DNA of 64,000 nucleotides from Gigaspora margarita (GCA_009809945.1 WTPW01000565.1:73639-137638), one strand, 5' to 3'. Counted from the first letter of the stretch, positions 11,770 to 24,284 are shown. Program-made: numbers and translations. The notes: generated by a model not told the origin, from the sequence alone.

Positions 11770-12320
11770 AAGGTGTTAATCATGACATTATAAAAAGCAT
11801 GTTGTTAGGGAGTAGCCTTGTAAGTACCATTTTTCAATAGCAAAGTGTATGTTTATTGGTTGTATATGAGTTCTTGATGTATTTGCTTGAGTAGTGCTTG
11901 ATGGTAGAGTTATTCTAGTACGTTTGGTTTTTTTTGTGATATTCCAGGCTATTTCCCATTGATGTTGAAATATATTACGTTGAGACCATATAATGTTATA
12001 AAACCAATTTAAGAGATTATTTGAGAAGTTAGTGAGAAAGAGTTCAGTTTTTTTTTTTAGAAGAATTTTGGTACAGTCTTTCTCCTATACAATCACCTCC
12101 TATATAATCACTAACTCTATATAATCACATAATTTTGTATGGTCATTTTTTTTATATTAAAAATACCTTTATATAATCACATCAATAGTATAATCACTAT
12201 CACATTTTTTTAAATATTTATTAAGCTAATTTATTAAAAAAATACTTTTCAATAATCACAATTTTTTAATTGGCCATAAATTCATAATTGTGATTGGTTA
12301 ACCACAAATAATAATTTTTT

Positions 12321-13985
12321 TAATTTTATAGAATTTTATTAATAAAATTCTACAAAATCTTATAATTCCCAAGATTTTACTAATTAATTATAACTTCTTG
12401 CATTAAGTAAACTTGTTCAGCACCTAAAAATATATTTAATTGGCAAAGTTGCTTTTTATTTTACCTGAAATTTGGAGGGAAGATGCATAATTTTGATTTT
12501 TGATCAAAAAAGTAAATTTAAGCATATTTTTACCAAATTTTAAGTAAATAAAAACAACTTTGTCTATTTAATGTATTTTTAGGTGCTGAACAAGTTTATT
12601 TAATGCATAAAGTTAGAATTAATTAATAAAATTTTGCAATAATGAAAATTTTGTAGAATTTTATTAATAAAATTCTATAAAATCTTATGATTCCCAAAAG
12701 TTTACTAAATAATTCTAACTTTATGCACTAAGTAAACTTGTTCAGCACCTAAAAATACATTAAATCGACAGAGGTGTTTTTATTTTACTTGAAATTTGGA
12801 GGAAAAATGCTAAAATTTGATTTTTTTGATCAAAAATCAAAATTATGCATATTTCCTCCAAATTTCACGTAAAATAAAAACAACTTTGCCGATTTAATAT
12901 ATTTTTAGGTGCTAAACAAGTTTACTTAATGCATATAGTTAGAATTAATTAATAAAGTTTGGTAATTATAAAGATTTTGTAAAATTTTATTAATAAAATT
13001 CTACAAAATCTTCATGTTTACCATAATTTTATTAATTAATTCTAACTTCAAGTACTAATAAAACTTATACAGCACCTAAAAATACATTAAATCGGCAAAG
13101 TTGTTTTTATTTTACTTTAAATTTGGAGAAAAGATGCTTAAATTTGACTTTTTTGATCAAAAATCAAAATTATGCATCTTTCCTCCAAGTTTCAAATAAA
13201 ATAAAAATCAACTTTGCCTATTTAATGTAATTTTAGGTGCTGAACAAGTTTACTTAGTGCAAGAAGTTATAATTAATTAGTAAAATTTTGGGAATTATAA
13301 GATTTTGTAGAATTTTATTAATAAAATTCTACAAANNNNNNNNNNNNNNNNNNNNNNNNNNNNNNNNNNNNNNNNNNNNNNNNNNNNNNNNNNNNNNNNN
13401 NNNNNNNNNNNNNNNNNNNNNNNNNNNNNNNNNNNNNNNNNNNNNNNNNNNNNNNNNNNNNNNNNNNNNNNNNNNNNNNNNNNNNNNNNNNNNNNNNNNN
13501 NNNNNNNNNNNNNNNNNNNNNNNNNNNNNNNNNNNNNNNNNNNNNNNNNNNNNNNNNNNNNNNNNNNNNNNNNNNNNNNNNNNNNNNNNNNNNNNNNNNN
13601 NNNNNNNNNNNNNNNNNNNNNNNNNNNNNNNNNNNNNNNNNNNNNNNNNNNNNNNNNNNNNNNNNNNNNNNNNNNNNNNNNNNNNNNNNNNNNNNNNNNN
13701 NNNNNNNNNNNNNNNNNNNNNNNNNNNNNNNNNNNNNNNNNNNNNNNNNNNNNNNNNNNNNNNNNNNNNNNNNNNNNNNNNNNNNNNNNNNNNNNNNNNN
13801 NNNNNNNNNNNNNNNNNNNNNNNNNNNNNNNNNNNNNNNNNNNNNNNNNNNNTTTGTGAATTATAAGATTTTATAGAATTTTATTAATAAAATTCTATAA
13901 AATCTTATAATTCACAAAATTTTACCAATTAATTCTAACTTTATGCACTAAGTAAACCTTTTCAGCACCAAAAAATACATATAAA
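12321..13985. repeat. Tandem array of a ~326-bp double-palindrome unit
   Basis: The palindrome gaattttattaataaaattc starts at about 12331, 12656, 12982, 13310 and again after the gap at 13876. Midway lies a second dyad around ttttgatcaaaaa. Between them the same arm (gtaaacttgttcagcaccta, then taaatcggcaaagttg, then atttggaggaaagatgc) occurs alternately on each strand. The array is thus a chain of alternating inverted ~163-bp arms. The gap (13337-13852) interrupts it, as expected for an unassemblable repeat. A one-and-a-half-unit copy lies at 42655-43200. Confidence 0.9.
13337..13852. other. Assembly gap (N run)
   Basis: 516 ambiguous bases within the palindromic array. The open frame spanning it is an artefact of the Ns. 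Confidence 0.99.
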
Positions 13986-14080
13986 CATATTCAGACTCAA
14001 ACTATTTTGCAGACTTTGGACTGGATCTAGACTGAACTCATTATTGAGTTTGAGTCTGATCTAATAGTACTTACCTTTTT

Positions 14081-14814
14081 TTTTTTTTTTTTTAAACCAG
14101 GATAGGTCCTATACCTTCCTGGGCGCAGAATGGCACACTTTTTATTAAACTTTTTGATAACAGGGCCTGCAAACCAGATCCTCTGCATTTTATAGTTATA
14201 TATATTTTCTAATCAACTGGAATCTTACCAGAAGTGTCCTAATTCAAAAGCTCCTATGATTCCTCACATAATGTTCCTATTCTCATTGTGTAACAGTTCT
14301 ACACACCCAGCTCAATTCAATTACTGTACTTCAGTTCCTCCAACCTTTATCTGGGTTGCCATACTTACAATTCCTCACAACTCGCTGCCCTTTGAGCTGT
14401 TGTACTACGATTTCACACAACCAAGATTCCAGTTTTTTGTACTAGGATTCCTTGCAAATTGTTCCAATTCAAGATGTCATACTTCATTTCTCAACTGAAT
14501 CAGCCTGAAATGTTGTACTACATTTCTAGGAGACCAACTTTGTTTTTCTTCAACCAGAATTTCACTGGAAGTATCCAAATGCAACTGGAATTTCACTGGC
14601 AGTATCCAAATTGGGAATTTCCATAACCACCACTCACGAAAATGTGGCTGAGCCATCCAAATGTGGTTCTAGCATCCTAGCTCAGGTCATATCCATCTCC
14701 TGACCTTGTATAGTTAATTCTACCGTTCATAGAGCTTGAACTGGCGACGTTGCATTTGAAGCGCTATTGTCCTGGGAGCGCAACTACAATGCGATCAACC
14801 CACAGGACTATTAT
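14081..14814 (-). mobile_element. SINE-like retroposon with target duplication and A-tail
   Basis: On the minus strand the element starts at 14814 and ends in an A-run (T-run at 14076-14093). The 10-mer ttaccttttt flanks both sides (14071-14080 and 14815-14824), a good target-site duplication. The head contains AGTTCAAGCTC (14742-14732), which resembles a tRNA-type B box; an A box is not convincing. The body has two similar blocks with ctggaatttcactgg(a/c)agtatccaaat. At ~730 bp it is long for a SINE, and its base composition is clearly less AT-rich than its surroundings. It has no coding potential; the plus-strand open frame at 14256-14498 is incidental. Confidence 0.65.
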
Positions 14815-14950
14815 TTACCTTTTTAAAATCACATTATATGTATTATCGTATATTATATGATTATATAGAAGTAATTCTATTCAATCACCCTCTATAGAAT
14901 CACCAAAAAGTGCTAGACAAACTGGGTGATTATATGGAAGGAAGACTGTA

Positions 14951-15210
14951 TTATGATATGTTGGTTTGGAGTATATTCCTAGAATGGTAGGTATAAGGAA
15001 GTTGTATTGTATATTAGTGGAGTTAGTTGATAGTAATGAAAGGGTATTAAGAAGTATAATATCTGAGATCGATATTAATTGGGATTGTTGAAGTGTGTTA
15101 TTAATTATTAGTAAGCAATTGTTGAATGTTTTCAGTATTTTTGGAACATAGGAGTATATGGAGAGTATCTTCAATTGAAGAGCATTTACAACATTGATTT
15201 GTTGTATATA
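14951..15210 (-). pseudogene. LINE CCHC-like C-terminal segment
   Basis: The minus strand near 15200-15130 reads CCKCSSIEDTLHILLC, a Cys-x2-Cys...His...Cys arrangement equivalent to CITCNQTDHRFYWLLC in the second LINE. The segment stops at the TA insertion point of the Tc1-like element and resumes beyond it at 12071. Confidence 0.65.
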
Positions 15211-15451
15211 GATTTGGGTAGCGNATGTTAAGGTTTTGCATTGTTGGGAGNTTGTTTGTTAGGANTTTGATATAGAAGGAGTATAAAGAGGAATTGTATT
15301 CTAAAGATTTAAGTATTTTAAAAGTTAAGTTCCAATTTATATCTAANGTATAATTGTTAAAAAATTTAAGANATGACNAAGATGTTAGTTCTTGAATTTT
15401 GATAATATTTTTGATAAAGGAGCAAGCTTTGTGTATTATTATATAATTGTT

Positions 15452-16027
15452 CTATAAAAAGTGAGTAGGTAGTTTGAAGTATGTATAGGAGATTTCTATT
15501 ATAGGTTTATCAGAGCCTTGTTTTGCTAGAAGGTTAGTTGAATGTTTGATAGGAGTAATATAAATATTTTTTGTAGATTTAATAGAGTTAATAATTGAGA
15601 TTATATCCCAGTCTTTGTTTTGAATAAGTTTAAAGAAAGGAGGATTGATTAGGTTTTTGATTGCAGATAAGTTATCAATATATATTATAATAACAGAGTT
15701 ATTTGGTATAGCAAGTAAAAGAGGGATAGTTGCTAATAATTCAGAGCGAGAAGAGTCTGGAGAAGGATTTATTGCTGCATTAAAGTAGATAGAAGGGTCA
15801 TTTTCACAAATCCAGCCTATACCGGATTTGATATTTGAGGATTGAAGATTTTTAATGGAAGCGTCAGTAAAAAAGTTAAGGTGAGTTGTATTTAGATTAA
15901 GGATATTGTTGTATATTTGAATTAGTTGATTTTGGTAGTAAGGGGGTTTAATACTATGATATATAAGATGTATCTCATGAGAGAGAATATTAATTTGGGG
16001 TTGATAGGGGGAGGGAAGTAAGAGCAA
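15452..16027 (-). pseudogene. LINE RNase H domain (broken element)
   Basis: An open stretch of ~190 codons shows FFTDAS (first Asp), SRSELLATIPLLL (Glu), IIIYIDNLSAIKNL (Asp), and a C-terminal region ending IKHSTNLLAKQGSD with the final His/Asp area. This is the RNase H type-I pattern seen downstream of RT in I-like LINEs. It is the best-preserved part of this element. Confidence 0.85.
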
Positions 16028-16971
16028 GTCTAGGTTGTTGAAGATATCAATTATAGCGAGAATTTCTTTATAGTCTATTTGTAAAAGAAGTCTATTAAAC
16101 TTGATTTGTCTATATGGAAGATTTTTAGATTTAAAATTCTGTAGGAGATTAGTGATTTCTAAAAAGTTTGATTGTCCTGTAGATGTTTCACTTGATTGAT
16201 TAATTTTATAGAGAGTAGTTTGCTGAGATTTGTTTAATTGCAGAATGATTTTATCTTGATTATTGAATAATAGTTGGTAAGGAAGTGAGTTCGAAGGGGA
16301 TATTAGATTAGTTGTATTGATGAAGCTGTTTCTTGAAGGTAGTTTAATATGTGGCCATGTAATATGAATAGAGTTAAGTTGTAGTATTTGAGTAAGTTGA
16401 GTGAACCAAGAAGGTTGGTGACCTCTTGTTGTTTTGTTTGTTCGAAGATATATATTGTTTCAAGGAAGGAAAGAGTTGTTATTTGCGGTTGTAATTTGTT
16501 CAATGAATAAAATTTGTTGTTTCTGAGGCTATTAATTGTAAGATTATTAGGAGTTGTAGGGAGTATATCATAGATTAGGTATGTATGTTTAGGAAAAAAG
16601 GTGGAAATGTTATAATTGGAGGGATAAAGAAAATTGTTATATTATTTTTAGCTAGTTGTGCAAGATAGAAAAGGAGAGTATAGTTTTGTGTTTTTCGATG
16701 ATGCAAAATGAGGGTTTCTTTAGTAAGTTTAGGAGACCAAGTTTTTAATAGCCAGGATTTGATTTGAGTGATACCAATGTCTGAGAGAAGTGGGAAGGTA
16801 TTAAAAATACATTCAATATTAGAAATACTTACTTTTTGGATTAAATTAGTAAATGTAGGTAAATTAAAGGAAAGTGGATTTGTGAGTGAGATGTTATTAG
16901 TGTTTTTGGCTAGTGAGAGCATTTTTTTTGTTTGTATAGAAAGTAATCAGGAGAGTTTGGTTTGTGTATTT

Positions 16972-18300
16972 TTATGAATAAGAACAATTTGCAAAAGATA
17001 TTCTAAAGAGAGTTGAAGTATAAGGTTGAATAAGGAAGATATTTGCGAAGGTAACAATTTTTTTGTATCTAATAAGAATTAGAAAGTTTTCTATTTTATT
17101 ATATATCATATCTAAAGTTGGTTTGGTTGAGCCTTTGCTATCATAGAAGATACCTAGGTATCTAATTATATCTTCAGGTTTGCAAGGAGTAATTGTTTGA
17201 TTGTTATAAAGAAGTTTGTGATTAGTTGTTTTTGAGTTTTTGGGGAGGATATGGAGTAGGTCAGATTTGGTAGGGTTAACTTCAATGTTATTAATTTTGT
17301 ATANGNTAGAGANATCATTAAGAATATTTTGTAGAGTTTCTGGATGTTCACAATACCACACTGTGTCATCCATATAGGCTAAAGGANGGATAGTAATAGT
17401 AGTTGGAGTTGTATTGAAAATTGTATCAAGTGGTGAAGAGGAGGAGATTTTTAGGAATTGATTATTATATTTTTGAGCAATAAAAGCAAGAATAGAATCA
17501 TAGTAAATCTTCCAGAGGAGAGGGGAGTAGGTTTCTCCTTGTTCAATTCCAGAGATATTAGGAACTGGTGATATAAGTCCATAGGCTGTAATTACTTTAG
17601 CTGCACAAGAGGTATGGAGTTCAGTTATTAAATTAATGCTAGAATTAGGGATACCAATTCTTTGACAAGCATCTCGTAAGCATCTGATATTGATTCTATC
17701 AAATGCTTTAGACATGTCTTGAAATAGTATCCATGCTTCTTTGTTATAGAAGATGTAATATTCGATAGTATTATATAAAATTTGAATTGGTGTATGTGTT
17801 GAGTTTTTAGTAGCTGCAAAATTTAAATTAGAAAGAAGGTTGTTTGTTGAAATTATTTTGTCCAGGCAGCTGGTAAAGATTTTTGTAAAGACTTTTTTAA
17901 AGGGCTCAATAATAGAGATTGGTCAAACTTGGTTAAGTGTAAAGTCCCAGTTAGATTTTTTGGAATAAGGAAAATGTTTGAAGATTTCCATTCTGTTGGT
18001 ATTTTTTGCAATTGGAGAAATTTATTAATAAAAGATCTAAAAATATTTTGTGCTATAGAGCTAGCATGTTTAATATGATCATAGCATATTTCAGAAGAGC
18101 TAGCTGCTTTTTGGTTTGGAAGATTAGGGATTGTTTCTGACCATTCCTGATCTGTAATTGTTTTGAATAAGTCATTGAAAAGAGGTTCAAGTTCTGGATG
18201 TGGTTGATAGAGTTGGTTTAGGTTAGCAGGAATTGGTTGAAGAGGTTTTTCAGAAAAGTATTCTGAAAAATGGTTTTGTATTTGCTCTAAGATTTCACTG
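16972..18300 (-). pseudogene. LINE reverse transcriptase domain (broken)
   Basis: Landmarks on the minus strand, in order: an upstream stretch reading LPNQKAASSSEICYDHIKH and KIPTEWKSSNIFLIPK (RT finger region, ~18130-17940); WILFQDMSKAFDRI (motif with the first catalytic Asp, ~17740-17700); GIEQGETYSPLLWKIYYDS (~17550-17490); AYMDDTVW (YxDD-type box, ~17380-17360); and YLGIFYDSKG (~17150). These are the canonical non-LTR RT motifs. The catalytic motifs are still present, but the frame upstream of the Asp motif is interrupted and the whole is not a functional gene. Confidence 0.85.
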
Positions 18301-18628
18301 CACTCTGTGAGGAGGGTATTGTTAATTAAGAGGCAATCAATGTTGATATTGTTATTTTTCTTGAGTATTTTTTTGTAAAAAAGTTTGGGGAAGTCTGTAT
18401 AGGTTTTGTTTCTGTTTTCTATTTTTTGTTTAATTTCGTTATATAAGTTTTGTTGTATTGATAATTTAGCGCAGTTTTGATATGTTAAAATTCATTTTTG
18501 ATTTGGAGAAGGTTTGGGGGATTGGTTTGTAGAGAGTTGTCAGGATATTGGGTTTGTATTTGTTGAGAAGGTTTGGGAAGTTGGGTAATTGAAAATGGTT
18601 TTTGAGAAATTGGATTTGCAGAGTGATA

Positions 18629-18974
18629 TTAACTAAAAAATTAACTTTGAATAACTAAAAGGTCAAAAATTTAAATATCAATTTAATAAAAGTAATATAG
18701 CATAAATATAAGATTGCTTGTATTATATGAAGTTCTTTTAAAAGTTTAAGTATACAAACAATAACTATTGCCTATGAGATTTTTTTCTTGTTGTAAAAGT
18801 TTTTAGAATATAGCAAACTACTTTTATAGTCACAATATGTAATATGATATATGGTACAAAGTCAAAAAGATTTAAAGGTCCCTTGAGCAAAACAGTAGTA
18901 TACAATTATATAAATATCTAGACTTATTAGGCCACACAAAGTTTATTTTTATTTTAGGACAAATCTATTTGTTG
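18629..18974. other. AT-rich spacer
   Basis: No feature seen beyond the 5' truncation point of the LINE. Confidence 0.4.
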
Positions 18975-19282
18975 CTAGCAGTGATAGCACCGGGTTGCAA
19001 TCGACCAATCATATCACGGGATCAGGTATAACATTTTTGTAACCCGAAAATGAAGAAAACATTGAAATTTTTCAAAAATTCGTGATAGCACAAGATTTTA
19101 CCTATAAAATCACCTTTTTTGTCTAATTAAAAAAATTTCTTGCAAAATTTTACTATATAATTCACCCTACTCCAATCCTAACTTAACACTAACTCTAACC
19201 CTAACGACAATTAACCTTAACATTTGTTTTGATTCCATAATATGATCTGCAATCTGGTAATATCACCGCCGGTGACAACTAG
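18975..19282. mobile_element. TIR element with telomere-like core (T1)
   Basis: Imperfect inverted ends: ctagcagtgatagcaccggg at left; ccgccggtgacaactag, preceded by tatcac, at right. Inside, atcaggtataacattttt is followed by aaaaaatttcttgcaaaatt and then aactctaaccctaacgac. This internal order recurs in at least seven other elements of the window with other ends. Confidence 0.6.
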
Positions 19283-21396
19283 ATTATTTCTTTATTTTAT
19301 TACATAGAATCTAAAGGCTTGGATTAGTCAGTTAGATTTTTTAATTTACTACAATTAATTGAATAATATTCATATCTAAGGTTAAACAAGGTTGATTTTT
19401 TATTTTATACAACAAAAAATCAAAAAATTGGGCCAGTAGCCATATTTTTTTATCAATCCTATCAGACAATTATGGAAAATTAAGGTCTTCTTTGGAAATT
19501 AAAAAATTTCAAAAAGTGCAACAATTGACAAAAATGGAATTTAAAAAAAAATTTTATAAAAAATTAAGAAAAATAAATATATATAGAGGTTATAAATAAA
19601 GATAATTTTTATAATTTAATTATATAGTTAAAAAAATTATCTAAACAATATAGATAATTCTGTCTGCTTGAAAAATATTCAATAATATTTATTTTGAAAA
19701 TTTAAATATAGGCAGCATCAACTAAAAAAAGGCTTATGACTTTTTTCTATTTTGAGAATTTATATTTAACATTTGGTAAACAATATCAATAATGATCTAT
19801 TACTAGTATAATTTGTTGGAACAAAATTGTTAGTCAATTACATAAATCCTTTTCTAAGATTTAGCAGAAATAATTAACAAATAGATTTTCAAATTTCAAT
19901 TTTAGATTATATTTAATCATATATAGCATTTCAAAAAGTATGTACTAGCAAAAATTTTATTATATAAATCAATGCTTTAAATATCAAATTATATAGAAAA
20001 ATTCCAACTTTATATAATATTATAGTTAATCCATTTTTTATAAAAATGCAATAAACCTTGTTTTGGTTAATACTTCTCTATATACATTTTAATTTTTTTT
20101 AATTGTAATTGTTTTTTTATCAAAATTTATTATTTTGATTGGTTTATAGCATGTGACATTTAATCAACATTTGTGTAACTATTTTCTATATTTGGAATAT
20201 TCTAATCTATAGATTAAAAATATCATATAGCAAAATAGTATATTTATTAGAGCCAGAAGATGATTTGCTAGTCTAAATTTGTGATAAATATGATTTTTGA
20301 TTTAAATTTCTTTATGTTACACCTGATTCTAATTTTTAATTGGCTAATTTATGTTGAAATATTATATAAACATAAAATTAATCTGATATTCTGGTATTGT
20401 CTATTACTATTGCAATTGGAATTATGGAAAGAAGGAAAAACAAATACGTTACATATTCAAATATAGATTAAAAGTTTTAAATTTAACTCTTTACTATCTA
20501 TAAATATATATTTTTGCATTTTATATATTTTCTTTTTTGAACTTTTTATAAAACAATAAATTGATAATTACTAATTGTCAAAGACAATGATTAGCAAAAC
20601 CTGATAATTATTTCTAAATTTATAAATATAATTAAAACTTGATTATATGTTATAATATAAAAACAATACAAATAAGCATAAAAAAAACATTAAATAAAGT
20701 TAGGCAAATAGAATCAAAATCTTAGAAAAAATAATAGCTTTATAACATAAAATATAAATATGAATTTGTAAAAACACTAAACAAATAAAGCTAACAAATA
20801 AAGAAAAAATTAAAAAATTGTTATAGCTATTTTTATAAATTTGATAATAATAAAAAATTTTATTATAGAATAAAATAAACTATCAATATCTATAGTCATA
20901 AAAAACTTATTGATTCATTTATTGTCAATTATTTCTATTTTTTTAAAATTTTGAAACTAGCTATAATAATATTATAATATAAAAATAATTTAAAACTATC
21001 TTTGAAACAAAACTAAAAAAAATAAATAAATAAAATTTATAACTAATTAAAAGCAGAGTACAATATTGATCATTTATATATATGATCATTATACAAAAAA
21101 TTTTTAATACAAAAATATACTACTAATAAATATTTTTGAAAACACACCAATTTTTTTAACTAAAATTTTATAGTGCATAGATTAAACCTTTTATTTATAG
21201 TAGTAAAGCTTTAAAGCTACATATTATTCAAAAAACCTACTTGTATATATTACCAAATTTGTCTAGAATTATTGAAATTTGCCTAGGTAGTAAAGAAATT
21301 TTTATTCAATTGATATTCTAGAACAAATAATTATCCAATTACAATTAATTGCAATATCTGTAGCTATACAGACTATATATACACTATTATATATAT
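19283..21396. other. AT-rich stretch with a fragment of family B
   Basis: 19376-19540 matches the left half of the element at 550-775 (ctaaggttaaacaaggttga ... caatcctatcagacaatta). The rest is very AT-rich without supported genes; the open frame at 20281-20466 is low-complexity. Confidence 0.45.
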
Positions 21397-21658
21397 ATGG
21401 GCTACCGTCAATAGAAATCAGGCAGATCAACATTTGAAAAAAAATTAATGCCTTAACTTTCACAGCTCATTTCTCGATGAATTTTAGAGCTATCTTGACA
21501 ATTTAATATTCAAAATAAAGCTTACGATCTAAACTTTCTTTTGAATATTAATGCATCAAGATAGCTTTAAAATTCATTGAGATATGAGTGGTTAAAGTTA
21601 AGGCATTAATTTTTTTCAAATGTAGATCTGCCTGATTTCTATTGATGGCAGCCCATAT
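21397..21658. mobile_element. Small TIR element (MITE), family E copy 1
   Basis: The left end atatgggctaccgtcaatag, then aaatcaggcagatc, pairs with the right end gatctgcctgatttctattg, then atggcagcccatat. The inner arms are also inverted (tcaagatagctttaaaattcat and complement), making the 262-bp element almost fully palindromic. A second, interrupted copy is at 43443-44191. Confidence 0.8.
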
Positions 21659-22070
21659 ATTTGGATTAGATTTTGTTAAATTTAACAAATTGCAATATTA
21701 CAGATTAATATTTTAAAAAAATAAAATTATTATTAGTTAAGGTTAGGGTTCAAACTAGTATTAAGATTAGGGTCAAACTAGTTTTAAGGTTAGGATTAGA
21801 AGATATATATATATGCAAAATTAAGTGGTAAAAATTTTTAATTAGAAGCCCAAAACTAGTTTATATAATGAAATTTCAAGATATTTAAAATTTTGGATTT
21901 TTTTTGTAATTTTTTCTAATTTTTATTTATATTTGTTATACAAGATCCTGTGATCTAATTGGTCAATATATTAACCTATGATATTTATCAATATTCTTTT
22001 TATTTATTCAAAAATAAAACTTTATTATTAACAAATAATTTATATAAAAATTTATAATTTTAAATTTGTT
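21659..22070. other. Spacer with telomere-like G-strand tract
   Basis: 21738-21800 reads as degenerate ttaaggttagggt-type repeats (three tracts), in the G-rich orientation. The remainder is AT-rich. Confidence 0.5.
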
Positions 22071-23125
22071 CTATTTTTTATACCCCCTACATTTATTATT
22101 CATACCCCCTTGCAGATTTATCTTTTTATAAAAATTTGAGCAAAGATATCTTAGTGACTACCAGACCAAATTTAGTAAACTTTTTTCTTTTACATTCTAT
22201 AGATTCATAGAATTCAAATAAAAAAAAAGTTTACTGAATTTTGCCCAGTAGTTGCTGAGATACCTTTGCTCAAAGTTAGAAAAAAATCAAAACGTCCATT
22301 AAAACAAACTGTACAAAATTTACTTTAAACTTTGAGNGAAGATATCTCTGCAACTACTAAGCCAAATTTAATGAACTTTTTTTTGTTTGAATTCTATGAA
22401 TCTATAGAATTAAAATAAAAAAAATTTATTGAATTTATCTTAATAATTACAGAGTTATGTCCACTCAAATTTTCAAAAAAAATCCAAAACATCTATCAAA
22501 ACAGAGGCTATGCCAAAATTTTGTCAAAACTTTAAGTGAAGATATCTTAGCAACCACCAAGTCAATTCAAAAATTTTTTTTTATTTGAATTCTATGAAAT
22601 TCATAAAATTCAAATAAAAAAATTTTTATTGTATTTGGCTTGATGGTTGCTAAGATATCTTCACTTAAAGTTTTGAAAAAATTTTGGCGTAGCTTCTGTT
22701 TTGATAGACGTTTTGGATTTTTTTTTGAAAATTTGAGTGAAGATAACTCTGTAATTATTAAGATAAATTCAATAATTTTTTTTATTTTAATTCTATAGAT
22801 TCATAGAATTCAAACAAAAAAAAGTTCATTAAATTTGGCTTAGTAGTTGCAGAGATATCTTCACTCAAAGTTTAAAGTAAATTTTGTACAGTTTGTTTTG
22901 ATGGACGTTTTGATTTTTTTCTAACTTTGAGCAAAGGTATCTCAGCAACTACTGGGCCAAATTCAGTAAACTTTTTTTATTTGAATTCTATGAATCTATA
23001 GAATGTAAAAGATAAAAGTTTACTAAATTTGGTCTGGTAGTCTCTAAGATATCTTTGCTCAAATTTTTTAAAAAAGATAAATCTGCAGGGGGTAAGAATA
23101 ATAAATGTGGGGGTATAAAAAATAG
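22071..23125. mobile_element. 1.05 kb foldback element F2
   Basis: The whole segment is an inverted repeat. The left tip is ctattttttataccccctac, then atttattattcataccccct; the right tip is its complement, gggggtaagaataataaatg, then tgggggtataaaaaatag. Inside is the periodic module ttgagcaaagatatctta, gaattctatgaatctatagaattc-like mini-palindromes, and ccattaaaacaaactgtaca in alternating orientation. The module order and lengths parallel foldback F1 (1564-2662), but the tips are unrelated. Confidence 0.85.
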
Positions 23126-24284
23126 GACCCTTTTAAATTTGGTAATACCAGAAGTTGCTTGTGTATTTAAACCAAAAACTAAAAATATAAGATACTATAG
23201 CACTAGATCTTGTTTTAATTCAATATTGCAATAGAAATATTATGCCTAAAAAAAAAAGAATATAAAAAAAAAATAAAAAAAATAAAAGTAGAATTATTAA
23301 TAATAATTTACATCAACCAAGTTTATATTGAAGTCAAAAGCAAAAAGGCAAAATAGCAAACAGAACTGAAATTTGTCCTAAGGCTTTTTTTTTAGTTATA
23401 TGTTGTAGATTCATTGTACTTTACAATTATAAAAAAAGTTAGTAGTAATATTATTAAAAGAAATAGAAAAAAAGAATATACCTATATTTTGTTTTTACTT
23501 CTCAGTAGATGTTCAATAAAATCTGCAAAAAAAATTGCAAGAAAAAAAAACTAATACTTATTATATGACAGTTCTTTATTCCACTTTTATTCTAGAAAAC
23601 AAGCAACTGAGATGTTAGCAACTCTTTAAAGAACAAATAAAGCTACTGATAGAACTTACCTTTGAAAATTCATGATCCAGGTTTGGGATTAAATAAACCA
23701 AACAAATATAAGATATCTTGTAAAGTCAAGAAAATTGAAGTCAAAAACCTTCTTTAGTATTATGAATCTACAATAAAAGAAAGTTTTAGAAGTTAATAAC
23801 TCAAATAAAAAGAAAATTGAGAACTATTAGATTGAAACAAAGATTATACTTACTAAAAATTAATTAATTTATAATAAGCATCAAATATAGTAGAAACAGA
23901 TTTTAAAAAAGAAAATAGATATAAAATTTAAAAAAAAATATTCTTTTCAATTGTCTGTGAACTTTACAGATTACTAAAGAAACAATAATACCAAAAAATA
24001 ATATAGAAACTAGAAAAATAAAATAGCAAAAAAAAAGTTGCATTTAAAATAAATACAAAAAATGGAAAATATACAATACAGTATTAATAAAAATATTAAT
24101 AAAAAAAATATACACATAAAATAAAATATTGGTTATCTCATTAACAGTAACATATGAAATTAATAATTTAATGTTTCTATATAATTAAGTTTTGATTTTT
24201 AAAAAATTGAAATTTTAAATATATATATAATATTTAAGTATATATATAATCTAGAGATAATTTATATACTGCACATATGATATT
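23126..24284. other. AT-rich stretch with no supported feature
   Basis: Long A-rich runs and no open frame with a recognisable domain. Confidence 0.4.

Larger units (their letters stand above)
12072..14950. mobile_element. 2.9 kb Tc1/mariner-like non-autonomous TIR element inserted in the LINE
   Basis: The left end tacagtctttctcctataca, then atcacc, pairs with the right end gggtgattatatggaaggaa, then gactgta. TA flanks both tips. Repeated tataatcac words fill the subterminal 100 bp on each side, and LINE coding sequence continues on both outer flanks. No transposase is visible. The interior is the 326-bp palindromic array plus a SINE-like insertion. Part of it is an assembly gap, so the true length is unknown. 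Confidence 0.75.
11770..18628 (-). mobile_element. Decayed LINE with RT and RNase H, split by a Tc1-like insertion
   Basis: Minus-strand remnants run from ~18628 to 14951, then resume at 12071 and run to ~11770, on either side of the TIR element 12072-14950. The order is RT, RNase H, then a CCHC-like tail, as in RNase H-bearing non-LTR elements such as the I group. The 5' part (endonuclease and ORF1) is absent, as expected of 5' truncation. The reading frame is broken many times and contains ambiguous bases. The segment before the insertion carries the CCHC-like tail; the segment after it continues with NWFYNIIWSQRNIFQHQWEI. A related 3' end is at 41156-42643. Confidence 0.85.

Noticed and set aside
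13288-13866. Long plus-strand open frame
   Set aside because: It consists almost entirely of N translated as unknown residues; it is the assembly gap.
14732-14810. tRNA gene
   Set aside because: A B-box-like word is present, but no credible A box, acceptor stem or anticodon loop could be paired; it is better explained as a SINE head.
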